The notes beneath the pieces are model-generated. The model saw only the letters and a list, made by a program, of their open reading frames with translations. It made no database searches and was not told the DNA's origin. 64,000 nucleotides of DNA from Hyunsoonleella flava (GTDB taxonomy: Bacteria; Bacteroidota; Bacteroidia; Flavobacteriales; Flavobacteriaceae), in contig NZ_SIRT01000002.1 of NCBI RefSeq assembly GCF_004310325.1, forward strand, positions 62,001-126,000. The letters run 5' to 3'. Of this stretch, positions 8,510 to 15,654 are shown piece by piece (position 1 is the stretch's first letter; every line of letters starts with the position of its first letter). The translations under genes were made by a program, and so were the position numbers.

Positions 8510-9245
8510 AATCTTTGTTTTTAGTGGTTCGCAAGTTGTCCTTGATTTGGGACGCTTGGTTTTTGTTTGCTTTGTTTTCTTCTTCGAAAAGCTCAGTTCT
8601 ATCCATCCAGTTTGTGGCCAAAGCTCGCCAATCACGAATTTGTTGACCATCGCTAGTTTGCCAGTTCCTAGTTTCATAATGCTCGTAGAATTTTTTTCCT
8701 TCATCAGCATTAAAACCTTTTTCAACAAAAAAATCAATTACGGCCTGCCAGCCCTTTGGCTGTTTTGTATAGTTTTCTTGTTTGATATTGTTTGTAGTAG
8801 ATACCAATGCTTGTCCACCTATGGGACGGTATGGGTCTACAACCTGTCCATTTATGGGATGGTGCTGTCCCACAACTGGTTCAGGTATGGGATAGTACTG
8901 TTCCGCAAGCTGTTCTAATGTGGGATTGTATCGTCCCATATCAGGTTCATCACTTGTCCCAATAATGGACATCTTGATTTTACTGCCCTTGTATGGATTG
9001 TTAGATGGGAAATAGGATAGATAAAGCCACGCGTCCAAATCCGTAACACAACGATGATAGGTGGATTTTGAGCCTATTTTAGCACAACGCATTAAATCCC
9101 TACGGTTTACATAAAATTCATCTGCAAACCGACTACTGTTCCATTCTTGAAACAGCGCCATATACAAGCTGATATGTGTGGGATTTAGGCGGTCATCAAA
9201 ATAGAACTTTTCAAAAGCCGCATTAAGTAGCTTTATATAGTTCAT
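8493..9245 (-). CDS. Winged-helix replication initiator-like protein with embedded iterons
   Basis: 250 residues. The N-terminal about 95 residues look like a winged-helix DNA-binding domain (LNPTHISLYMALFQEW, then the NRRDLMRCAKIGSKSTYHRC recognition region). A central part (about 98-142) consists of four 11-residue repeats with a Pro at a fixed position. The C-terminal part (GWQAVIDFFVEKGFNADEG to DWRALATNWM) resembles the end of DnaD- or phage-replication-type proteins. It follows the excisionase-like gene by 3 bp and overlaps the helicase-loader gene. The DNA encoding the central repeats forms four 33-bp iterons. Initiator function is inferred. Confidence 0.72.
   Translation of the reverse strand: MNYIKLLNAAFEKFYFDDRLNPTHISLYMALFQEWNSSRFADEFYVNRRDLMRCAKIGSKSTYHRCVTDLDAWLYLSYFPSNNPYKGSKIKMSIIGTSDEPDMGRYNPTLEQLAEQYYPIPEPVVGQHHPINGQVVDPYRPIGGQALVSTTNNIKQENYTKQPKGWQAVIDFFVEKGFNADEGKKFYEHYETRNWQTSDGQQIRDWRALATNWMDRTELFEEENKANKNQASQIKDNLRTTKNKDYGQPL
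8762..8806. other. A-rich tract beside the iterons, candidate unwinding element
   Basis: Immediately downstream of the iterons in the gene direction, about 45 bp is AT-rich (roughly a quarter G+C) and strongly A-rich on the coding strand. In lambda an equivalent A-rich region follows the iterons and is where strands open. Assignment here depends on the iteron interpretation. Confidence 0.4.
8821..8952. repeat. Four 33-bp iterons, each with an 18-bp (imperfect) palindrome
   Basis: Four direct repeats start at 8821, 8854, 8887 and 8920, exactly 33 bp apart. Each contains an 18-mer of the form TGGGA-N8-TCCCA: 8822-8839 (right arm degenerate), 8855-8872 (perfect), 8888-8905 (right arm TTCCG) and 8921-8938 (perfect). 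They lie inside the initiator-like gene, as lambda iterons lie inside gene O. They are candidate initiator binding sites and thus a candidate element origin. Confidence 0.75.
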
Positions 9246-9248
9246 TAC

Positions 9249-9533
9249 TTAAGAATTTGAACCGTGCTGCACACGGTTGGCGGTCATTATATTTTGAATT
9301 TCCTCGGCATCGTAGTAGATAATACCGCCTACTTTGGTATAGGGCAAAGTGCCATTGATACGAAGATTTTGCAAAGTACCTGGACTGACTTGTAACAAGT
9401 CCATAACCTCAGAAGATTTGAGATACCTTTTCAGTTTTACAGTAGCTTGTTTGGATAATAGTTTTTTGATGTCATCGAGTAATTCCATTTTGAAATCTCG
9501 AAGGTCGTCTGTGGTAATAATACTTGTGGGCAT
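9249..9533 (-). CDS. Excisionase-like helix-turn-helix protein (HTH_17/MerR-like)
   Basis: 94 residues. A Lys-rich N-terminal half precedes a compact winged HTH (YLKSSEVMDLLQVSPGTLQNLR, then NGTLPYTKVGGIIYYDAEEI), the layout of Xis2-type excisionases and HTH_17 proteins in Bacteroidota ICEs. It lies downstream of rteC and heads an operon with the initiator and loader genes. In CTnDOT the xis operon is switched on by RteC, which fits this context. It could be a transcription regulator only; that cannot be decided from sequence. Confidence 0.8.
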   Translation of the reverse strand: MPTSIITTDDLRDFKMELLDDIKKLLSKQATVKLKRYLKSSEVMDLLQVSPGTLQNLRINGTLPYTKVGGIIYYDAEEIQNIMTANRVQHGSNS

Positions 9534-9553
9534 AATAGAACGGTTTTAAAGAA

Positions 9554-9593
9554 AGAGGCTATCGCATCGCTATCAACTAATTTGATAGCCTCT
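9554..9593 (-). promoter_or_regulatory. Attenuator-like alternative hairpins in the xis leader
   Basis: In the leftward transcript, AGAGGCTATC (from 9593) pairs perfectly with GATAGCCTCT (to 9554), a 10-bp stem followed by the U-rich run TTTCTTT, as in an intrinsic terminator. A second, mutually exclusive stem of 8 bp (GCTATCAA with TTGATAGC, 9569-9589) uses the same first arm. The xis start is 20 nt downstream of the long stem. This is the layout of a transcription attenuator; the ligand or factor is unknown. Confidence 0.6.
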
Positions 9594-9655
9594 GACCTGA
9601 TTTGACTTTCGTTCTACAAATTTGAATAGCTTTAATGGATTTTATTCCCCAGTAC

Positions 9656-9808
9656 GACCGTACTACGGTCAAAATTTAACATTTTGAAATTTGATTAGTT
9701 TTAGGGTGTTTTGAGGTGTTTGCACTATTAATTGAACTTTAAATTGTACCAAAATTTATGGAAAAGAGGATGAGAATCTAATTACCGTAGGTCAACCGTA
9801 GTACGGTC
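9656..9808. promoter_or_regulatory. Two CCGTA/TACGG palindromes upstream of xis, candidate RteC operators
   Basis: GACCGTA-C-TACGGTC at 9656-9670 and AACCGTA-G-TACGGTC at 9794-9808 are near-identical 15-mers, the first a perfect inverted repeat, 138 bp apart. A further half-site ACCGTAG is at 9784-9790. They lie between rteC and the xis-like start (123 and 261 bp upstream). RteC of CTnDOT is reported to bind inverted half-sites upstream of the excision operon, so these are the best candidates here. The rest of the 9534-9853 gap shows no gene. Confidence 0.65.
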
Positions 9809-9853
9809 TTATTTTAGCAGATAAAAGGATAGGTAAATGAGAATGGTTAGCGA

Positions 9854-10690
9854 CTATTCCTCGCTTTTATCCATTTCTGAAAGAAGGGAAGCAATCAGCT
9901 GGTCAAGGAACAATGTTCGGCTGTTTTTACGATTTTTGATGTCTTGAAAGGTTTTGTAGATGTCTTTGGGTTCAAAATCAAATATCTGTTGCAACTTTCT
10001 AGAAAGTTGCATAATACTTTTATTGTCCTGCTTCCCGAGACCTTTTGCGCATAGTGCGTAGAGCAGCTCAACCCAATCTGTATTTGTAAATGGCCAAATA
10101 ATTTTTTCAGTAGGTTTTATATTCACACTAAAACCATTCAATCTATTTTTAATAGAATGTTTCTTTTGGTCCATATAATTAATAAGGGAAGTATAGGCCT
10201 TGAACTTTCCTAAAAGCATATCTCTTGGCGTACAAAAATCAGGGTCTTGAAAATAGAATTTAGAAGTAGTGATGTGATACTTATCGAGATGGTCTCTTGT
10301 GTAATATGTCTTATCAAAATGGGTTGCCCCAGATTTTACATATTGGCCAAAGTCAAGATTATAAAGAAAAAAGCGATTTAGTTTACCAATCTTCTTTTTT
10401 ACAAATTTTAGTTGGGCAGCTCTATCAGCTTTAGGAAATTGAATTTCAAAAGAATGAATCTCTGAGAAGTATATAAGTTTAATTAATGGTACTTGTTTTA
10501 TTTTTTTAAAGAAATCAATTTCATCATCAACGCTTTTAAAATCATTAGCCAAAATATTTCTTTTAAAAACGGTAAGCAAATTTCTACTTAACTCGATGGA
10601 ACGATAGGATAGTTCCAAAATCGGAAGATTTTCGAGCCTTATCCCGTCTAATTCTACGAGAAGATTTTCGCCTAGTGATTCTAAATCCAT
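9854..10690 (-). CDS. rteC: RteC-like regulator of element excision
   Basis: 278 residues, the normal RteC length. The family pattern is visible: IDFFKKIKQVPLIKLIYFSEIHSFE in the centre-left region (about residues 62-86) and a Tyr/Asp/His-rich stretch ending YYTRDHLDKYHITTSKFYFQ (about 131-152), followed by a winged-helix-like C-terminal domain. In CTnDOT RteC activates the xis operon and so couples a signal to excision and transfer. Here it lies directly upstream of the xis-like operon on the same strand. No rteA/rteB pair is present in this window, so its own trigger may differ. Confidence 0.87.
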   Translation of the reverse strand: MDLESLGENLLVELDGIRLENLPILELSYRSIELSRNLLTVFKRNILANDFKSVDDEIDFFKKIKQVPLIKLIYFSEIHSFEIQFPKADRAAQLKFVKKKIGKLNRFFLYNLDFGQYVKSGATHFDKTYYTRDHLDKYHITTSKFYFQDPDFCTPRDMLLGKFKAYTSLINYMDQKKHSIKNRLNGFSVNIKPTEKIIWPFTNTDWVELLYALCAKGLGKQDNKSIMQLSRKLQQIFDFEPKDIYKTFQDIKNRKNSRTLFLDQLIASLLSEMDKSEE

Positions 10691-10748
10691 TTATAGCCAT
10701 AAATACAGTTAAACACCGACATTACTGCGGGTGGTCTTAGTTTGGATG

Positions 10749-10767
10749 GGTTGTTAGTGGTTGTTAG
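10749..10767. repeat. 10-bp tandem direct repeat upstream of rteC
   Basis: GGTTGTTAGT at 10749-10758 is followed directly by GGTTGTTAG at 10759-10767. A 10-bp phase suits side-by-side binding of a dimeric activator near the rteC promoter. No further copies are seen in the gap. Confidence 0.35.
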
Positions 10768-10879
10768 AATTCTTTAGTTGCGAATGTGTGGGACAGGTAC
10801 TTGAAAGTAGAAGTTTTTACGACAAAGGGCGGCCAAAGAACAACTGAAATGTAATAACATAATTTTGAAAGAAGGGTAT

Positions 10880-10924
10880 TTTATTCCGTAGATATGTACG
10901 GAATAAACCGTATTTTCCTACGGT
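10880..10924. promoter_or_regulatory. Two adjacent inverted repeats with CCGTA half-sites upstream of rteC
   Basis: TTTATTCCGTA (10880-10890) and TACGGAATAAA (10897-10907) form an 11-bp perfect inverted repeat with a 6-nt spacer. ACCGTA (10907-10912) and TACGGT (10919-10924) form a second one, also with a 6-nt spacer. Their centres are 22 bp apart, two helical turns. The half-sites match those upstream of xis. They are about 190-235 bp upstream of rteC, in a 259-bp gap that has no gene. Confidence 0.55.
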
Positions 10925-10949
10925 AATTGCTATGGTATCAGGAACAACG

Positions 10950-11867
10950 CTACTTCGCCTTTTTTCGATATCGACTAATGAATTGCCTTCTATTTTTTAC
11001 ACCAGTTTTTTTATAGATATTAGAAGCGTGTTTAGAGACAGTACTTTCGGCAATGAATAAATCTTTGGCTATTTGTTTGTAACTAAGATTGCTCAGAATA
11101 GATAAAGTAATTTCTATTTCCCTTCGTGTCAAGTTTTCGTAGATTATTTTTGTTTCTGCTGAGTTAATTGCCTGTTCCTTACTCATTGCAAATACTTCAT
11201 ACATTTTGGTCTTGTTTTCCAAAAAATATAAATGTCGGTCTATTTCAATAATCGTTATGGCATAAAAAGCCGCGTTCATAACAGTAAAAGTCAACCATTG
11301 AAAATCCCCAATTAAGGTTAGTATAGGTAACAACGCAATACTTGTCACGCTAATCATTGATAACCTATTACGACGTAGGATGTATTCATTTGGATTGTTT
11401 GGATGGGAAATTCTTTCATAAAACATACCTAAAAACACAAAGGCAAGAACAGAAATAGGTATGGTAAAAAGTAACCTTGAAGCGTCTAAGGAATAGGTAA
11501 AAAAGTATGGGATTAAAAATAGTATAATAAAACTTCCAGAAGACAAAATCGCTAAATTTCTAATAGAAGAATTGTACTTTAATACAATGATATCATATTC
11601 TTTATAGAGGTAGTAAACTATATAAACGCATAGAGTTATGGCAACGCCGTAAGTTATGATGTACTGAAGAATGAGAGGACCAGGAAAATTCTTAATTGGC
11701 AAAAATCCACCTGTTAAATTATAGGTAATAAATAAAATACCCAAAGATAAAAATCGCTTATAACCACTTGAATCTTTTCGAGTTGAATAGTAGAGTGTGA
11801 ACAATACAATGACCGTATCTAATAAAAGATAGAAAAAAGTCGTCCAATGTATTGATGTACCAAACAT
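10950..11867 (-). CDS. Membrane-bound LuxR-family transcription regulator
   Basis: 305 residues. The first about 205 residues are hydrophobic, with roughly seven membrane segments, and the last about 65 hold a GerE/LuxR HTH (LTRREIEITLSILSNLSYKQIAKDLFIAESTVSKHASNIYKKTG, broken over residues 240-285). No kinase or receiver domain is present, so it would sense in the membrane and bind DNA directly. It lies 9 bp after the asparaginase-like gene and 259 bp before rteC on the same strand, so it could relay a signal to the excision genes; this is inference. Confidence 0.82.
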   Translation of the reverse strand: MFGTSIHWTTFFYLLLDTVIVLFTLYYSTRKDSSGYKRFLSLGILFITYNLTGGFLPIKNFPGPLILQYIITYGVAITLCVYIVYYLYKEYDIIVLKYNSSIRNLAILSSGSFIILFLIPYFFTYSLDASRLLFTIPISVLAFVFLGMFYERISHPNNPNEYILRRNRLSMISVTSIALLPILTLIGDFQWLTFTVMNAAFYAITIIEIDRHLYFLENKTKMYEVFAMSKEQAINSAETKIIYENLTRREIEITLSILSNLSYKQIAKDLFIAESTVSKHASNIYKKTGVKNRRQFISRYRKKAK

Positions 11868-11876
11868 TTATCTTTT

Positions 11877-12362
11877 TCATCGCTGCTCAAATTTGTTGGT
11901 TTCTAAATTTTTTGTCACATTCTTCCAATGAAATATAGTGCCATTCATTGCCACATATACATCTGCTTTTAGAAATTGAACTGAGCATATTGCATAACCT
12001 AAATTAAAAGGGGCGTCTGTACCATTGGATGTGCCTAAAACAAATGAGCCAACCAAGACAATCGTTTTATTTAGGTTAAGGTTTCCGATATATTTTGCGG
12101 TATCTTCCATAGTGAAAGTACCGTGGGTTAATACTATTTTTTCTGCGCTTGTAGCTTTAATTTTATCTACCAATAGCTGGCGGTCTTCATCTGTTATAGA
12201 GCGGCTGTCTTTATTCAAAACACTTTCAATGGTATAGGAAAATGAGACATTCGCCGACCTAAAAAAGTTCTCAATAGAGATTTTGCTTTCTTGGTTCTGG
12301 CTATTTTTTTCGCTATAGTCCAACCCCTCAATTGTACCGCCTGTTGTGATTATATGTATCAT
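11877..12362 (-). CDS. Asparaginase N-terminal-domain-like protein, single domain
   Basis: From the ATG at 12362 the protein has 161 residues. It starts with the type I/II asparaginase motif (IITTGGTIEG) and contains a second active-site-like segment (VLTHGTFTMEDTAKYI), but ends after one domain, about half the length of L-asparaginase. The second TGGTI-type domain that completes the usual enzyme is missing. Such stand-alone proteins occur in Bacteroidota; activity is uncertain. I rejected an upstream ATG at 12413 because the motif normally begins within a few residues of the start. Confidence 0.75.
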   Translation of the reverse strand: MIHIITTGGTIEGLDYSEKNSQNQESKISIENFFRSANVSFSYTIESVLNKDSRSITDEDRQLLVDKIKATSAEKIVLTHGTFTMEDTAKYIGNLNLNKTIVLVGSFVLGTSNGTDAPFNLGYAICSVQFLKADVYVAMNGTIFHWKNVTKNLETNKFEQR

Positions 12363-12454
12363 AAAATAGGACTTGTTGTGACCTACAATATAACGGTTAT
12401 TATTGGTAATCAATTTTCATTCTGGTAACTTCAATGGGAAAAATTCTATGATTC

Positions 12455-14419
12455 TTACCACTTCATTTTCTGCAATCGTACCGCATTTAAAATAGCCAAC
12501 AATGCCACACCCACATCGGCAAATACAGCTTCCCACATTGTTGCCAGTCCACCAGCACCAAGAATAAGTACGATAGCCTTTACACCAAATGCCAAACCAA
12601 TATTCTGCCAAACAATTTTTCGGGTAGAACGCCCAATTTTAATTGCTCTTGCAATTTTACTTGGTTGGTCGGTCTGGATGATGACATCTGCCGTCTCAAT
12701 GGCAACATCACTACCCAAGCCACCCATTGCGATACCTACACCACTTGCTGCCAATACGGGCGCGTCATTAATACCATCGCCTATAAAGGCTACTTTCGTT
12801 TCAGGTTGTTTTTTGAGCCCTTCAACCTCGTTCAACTTATCTTCCGGTAGTAAACCACCTTTTGCCCAATCAATATTTAATTCTTTGGAAACCTGTTGCG
12901 TAATGGAATCTTTATCGCCAGAAAGCATTATGATTTTTGAAATTCCAGCTTCCCTTATTTGCTTAATAGCTTGGTGGGCATCTTCCTTCAGTTCATCGGC
13001 AATGGTTACATAACCTGCAAACTTTCCATCAATGGCAACCATTACTATTGATTCTACAATGCTATCGGTTTCAGAGGGTACTTCGATACTGTTCGAAGTC
13101 ATTAATGCTTTGTTACCGACCAAAACGGTTCTTCCATTGACCGTTCCTTTTAAGCCTTTTCCAGCAACTTCAGAAACTTCAGTTGCTTCCAAGTCAACAC
13201 CGTCAGCTTTATATTCCAATATTGCCTTTGCGATTGGATGAGTAGATTGTTCTTCCATCGCCATCAAGTATTGCATAAATTCCGCTTCCGCGAAAGCGGA
13301 TGTATTGACCACTTCCTTAATCTTAAAGACCCCTTTGGTAACAGTTCCCGTTTTGTCCATTACCACGGTATTCACTTTGGTCATTGCATCCAAAAAGGAT
13401 GCGCCCTTGAATAAAATACCGTTACGTGATGCTGCACCCAGACCACCGAAATAGCCCAAAGGAATGGAAATAACCAATGCACAGGGACAGGAAATAACTA
13501 AGAAAATTAATGCTCTGTACAACCAATCACGAAACACGTAATCATCAACAAAGAAATAAGGAAGAAAAGTCAGACCAATAGCTAGAAATACAACGATAGG
13601 TGTGTAAATCCGTGCAAACTTTCTGATGAACAATTCAGTCTTTGATTTACGAGCGGTGGCATTCTGGACCATATCCAGAATACGGGCAATGGAACTGTCC
13701 TTAAATTCTTTGGTGGTTTCAACTTCGATGACACCATCGAGATTGATACTTCCCGCAAAAACCTTTTCGCCTTTCGCAATGGTATCTGGCTTGCTTTCGC
13801 CTGTTAAAGCAGCTGTGTTGAACGACCCTTTTTCTGAAAGTAAAATACCATCAAGTGGTACTTTTTCACCCACCCGAACCTGAATTTTCTCGCCAATCTG
13901 GACGGTTTCAGGATTGACAGAAACAAAATCATCATCACGATAAACCAATGCTTCATTAGGGCGCACATCGAGTAGTGCTTTAATATTTCTTTTGGCACGG
14001 TTGACCGCTGCATTCTGGAACAGTTCGCCAACGGCATAGAAGAGCATCACCGCCACACCTTCGGGATATTCACCTATGGCAAATGCCCCCAAAGTGGCAA
14101 TGGACATCAAGAAAAATTCCGTGAAGAAGTCGCCTTTTAAGATGCTGTTCCAACCTTCCCGTATGACAGGAAATCCCACGGGAATATAAGCCACAGTATA
14201 CCAGACTATGCGAATCCAACCTTTAAAGAAGGGAAAGGCATCAAAATAATCAATGGCAATACCAGCAATCAGCATCACAAAGCTGAAAATGGCAGGTAAA
14301 TAAGTTCTGAAGTTTGACAATTCTTCCGGACTGCTGTGATTGTGTCCTTCATCGTGGCTGTGCTCGCCCTTATGTTCTTTAGGGTCTAAATCACGTAAGT
14401 TTACTTTTTTCTTTTTCAT
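12455..14419 (-). CDS. Heavy-metal P-type ATPase, probable Zn/Cd exporter
   Basis: 654 residues. A His-rich N-terminal tail (HKGEHSHDEGHNH, residues 16-28) replaces an HMA domain. The core has TGES, the SCPCAL membrane metal site, the phosphorylation motif DKTGTVTKG, the HP motif (STHPIAKAI) and [14 protein letters not shown] with a His-rich tail and a C-terminal helix near KAIVLILG fits the Zn/Cd/Co (ZntA/CadA) subgroup rather than copper. It overlaps DUF3703 by one base (TAATG) and belongs to the STAS-DUF3703-ATPase operon under a candidate Fur-family box. Confidence 0.93.
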   Translation of the reverse strand: MKKKKVNLRDLDPKEHKGEHSHDEGHNHSSPEELSNFRTYLPAIFSFVMLIAGIAIDYFDAFPFFKGWIRIVWYTVAYIPVGFPVIREGWNSILKGDFFTEFFLMSIATLGAFAIGEYPEGVAVMLFYAVGELFQNAAVNRAKRNIKALLDVRPNEALVYRDDDFVSVNPETVQIGEKIQVRVGEKVPLDGILLSEKGSFNTAALTGESKPDTIAKGEKVFAGSINLDGVIEVETTKEFKDSSIARILDMVQNATARKSKTELFIRKFARIYTPIVVFLAIGLTFLPYFFVDDYVFRDWLYRALIFLVISCPCALVISIPLGYFGGLGAASRNGILFKGASFLDAMTKVNTVVMDKTGTVTKGVFKIKEVVNTSAFAEAEFMQYLMAMEEQSTHPIAKAILEYKADGVDLEATEVSEVAGKGLKGTVNGRTVLVGNKALMTSNSIEVPSETDSIVESIVMVAIDGKFAGYVTIADELKEDAHQAIKQIREAGISKIIMLSGDKDSITQQVSKELNIDWAKGGLLPEDKLNEVEGLKKQPETKVAFIGDGINDAPVLAASGVGIAMGGLGSDVAIETADVIIQTDQPSKIARAIKIGRSTRKIVWQNIGLAFGVKAIVLILGAGGLATMWEAVFADVGVALLAILNAVRLQKMKW

Positions 14420-14790
14420 TAGGTTGGTCTGTATTGGTTTAAGATAATTTCCAAGTCGTGAGGAAGTTCCATTCTCTTAAGAGGTGGAACGTTAACACCA
14501 CCCGTATTTCCTACGGGCACGTGGTCAATAAATGATTTCCACCCGCCAACGACCAATCGAACAACTTGACCTAAAATTTCTTTTGTATTTTTTTGTCTAA
14601 AGCCAAATTTGAGCATTAGCCAATGAGAATAGGTATGTTCGTAAGGATAGGACTGCCCAAGTATGTGCGAGCGTTCAAGATGCTTCCAAGCAATTCCATA
14701 ATCTTTCCGATTCAATGCATTACGATATAGATTCAATTCCTTATCATAGTATTCTTTTAAACCTTTAGGGATGTTGGTATTAAATTTCAT
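14419..14790 (-). CDS. DUF3703 family protein
   Basis: 123 residues, no signal peptide. The pattern with AWKHLERSHILGQSYPYEHTYSHW and a later PVGNTGG segment is that of DUF3703, a small family found next to heavy-metal efflux genes. His and Glu residues are conserved-looking and could bind metal. The gene is 11 bp after the STAS gene and is coupled to the P-type ATPase. Function is unknown. Confidence 0.85.
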   Translation of the reverse strand: MKFNTNIPKGLKEYYDKELNLYRNALNRKDYGIAWKHLERSHILGQSYPYEHTYSHWLMLKFGFRQKNTKEILGQVVRLVVGGWKSFIDHVPVGNTGGVNVPPLKRMELPHDLEIILNQYRPT

Positions 14791-14801
14791 CTAACAAGTT
14801 T

Positions 14802-15158
14802 TTATAAATTAATCCAAGTCATAGCCTGTTCCTTATTTTTGGCTTCAAAATATTTGGCCTCGCTTCCCGTAAAGAAATCGGTTGCCTTTGCTGCCCATTC
14901 CTGCCATTTTTCATTTCCGACGAATGCTATTTTCCCGTAATCCTTGATATGGGCTACATCAGTCTTGATGTCTTCCCAAAACCCTTTAATAGTATAGCCT
15001 TCAAAATCTTCCATTTCAAAATAGAAGTCCACTTTGTGACCCTTGTCGATGATTCGATGGATTTGTTTGTGAACGGTCTTTAAATTTTCTTCGTTCAATT
15101 TGCCCGAAAGCTTTGCTGCAATTAGGTTCTCTTTTTTCGTATCTATAAACTGTATCAT
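14802..15158 (-). CDS. SpoIIAA-like STAS-domain protein
   Basis: 118 residues with the compact alpha/beta STAS/SEC14-like pattern (LIAAKLSGKLNEENLKTV, then KVDFYFEMEDFEGYTIKGFW). Members often sit beside metal or multidrug transporters in Bacteroidota. Its start is 57 bp from the Fur-family gene, and a Fur-type inverted repeat lies in that gap, so it heads the zinc/cadmium operon. The molecular role is unknown. Confidence 0.82.
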   Translation of the reverse strand: MIQFIDTKKENLIAAKLSGKLNEENLKTVHKQIHRIIDKGHKVDFYFEMEDFEGYTIKGFWEDIKTDVAHIKDYGKIAFVGNEKWQEWAAKATDFFTGSEAKYFEAKNKEQAMTWINL

Positions 15159-15179
15159 AAGTTCTTATTTTTCAGCGTT

Positions 15180-15214
15180 CAAAGTACAGGTTTAAACCGT
15201 GCAACGGAAGTGCA
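15180..15214 (-). promoter_or_regulatory. Candidate Fur-family box and -7 element for the STAS/DUF3703/ATPase operon
   Basis: TGCAAC-GGA-AGTGCA lies at 15200-15214, and a -7-like GTACTTTG (reverse strand) is at 15187-15180. The same spacing (box start 20 bp from the -7 element) occurs upstream of the DUF6660 gene at 21635-21669. The neighbouring Fur-family protein is the obvious candidate regulator. Confidence 0.5.
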
Positions 15215-15215
15215 T

Positions 15216-15632
15216 TTATCGCCCGCTACACTTTTCGCAAATACCTTTTATAACCAAGTTAGCATCCTCAGCCACATATCCATCTGGTAGATTAACCTGC
15301 GGTATCTTATGTTCTGTAAGGCATACGGTTTCATCGCAGTTGTTGCAATGAAAATGCAGGTGTAAATCTTGTTCGATTTCACAATTGCACCCTGGTTCAC
15401 AAAGCGCATATTTTGAAATATTGGTGCCATCGTCTATTTGATGCACGATTCCCTTTTCTTCAAAAGTTTTTAAGGTTCGGTAAAGCGTAGTTCTGTCCGC
15501 TTTCGCGAAAGCATTCTCAATGTCCGTTAATGCAACAGCAATTTCTTTCTCGGCCATATACTTATAAATCAAAATGCGCATTGCCGTAGGTCGCACACTT
15601 TTGTTTTCCAATGTTTTTTCTATTTCTTTCAT
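15216..15632 (-). CDS. Fur-family metalloregulator (Zur/PerR-like)
   Basis: 138 residues: an N-terminal winged helix (AMRILIYKYMAEKEIAVALTDIE, then ADRTTLYRTLKTFEEKG) and a C-terminal metal/dimer domain. The domain holds HLHFHCNNCDETVC and a final CEKC pair, that is two CxxC zinc knuckles, plus an extra CNC motif near residue 83. The usual metal (Fe, Zn or other) cannot be fixed from sequence, but the zinc-type efflux surroundings favour zinc. It sits between the RND adaptor (22-bp gap) and the STAS operon. It contains a perfect GCTTTCGCGAAAGC palindrome. Confidence 0.9.
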   Translation of the reverse strand: MKEIEKTLENKSVRPTAMRILIYKYMAEKEIAVALTDIENAFAKADRTTLYRTLKTFEEKGIVHQIDDGTNISKYALCEPGCNCEIEQDLHLHFHCNNCDETVCLTEHKIPQVNLPDGYVAEDANLVIKGICEKCSGR

Positions 15633-15654
15633 CTAATGATGTTATTAATCAATT

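Noticed and set aside
8510-8737. N-terminal extension of the DnaC/IstB-like ATPase to 8737
   Set aside because: It lies wholly inside the initiator gene and encodes Lys/Thr low-complexity sequence; the ATG at 8509 gives a normal-sized ATPase.
8821-8952. CRISPR array
   Set aside because: The repeats are contiguous 33-bp units inside an open frame with no unique spacers between them; no cas genes are present.
12417-12611. 64-codon leftward frame rich in Cys, Gly and Trp
   Set aside because: It overlaps the end of the P-type ATPase gene in another frame and looks like an out-of-frame reading of its last helices; no start context or family match.
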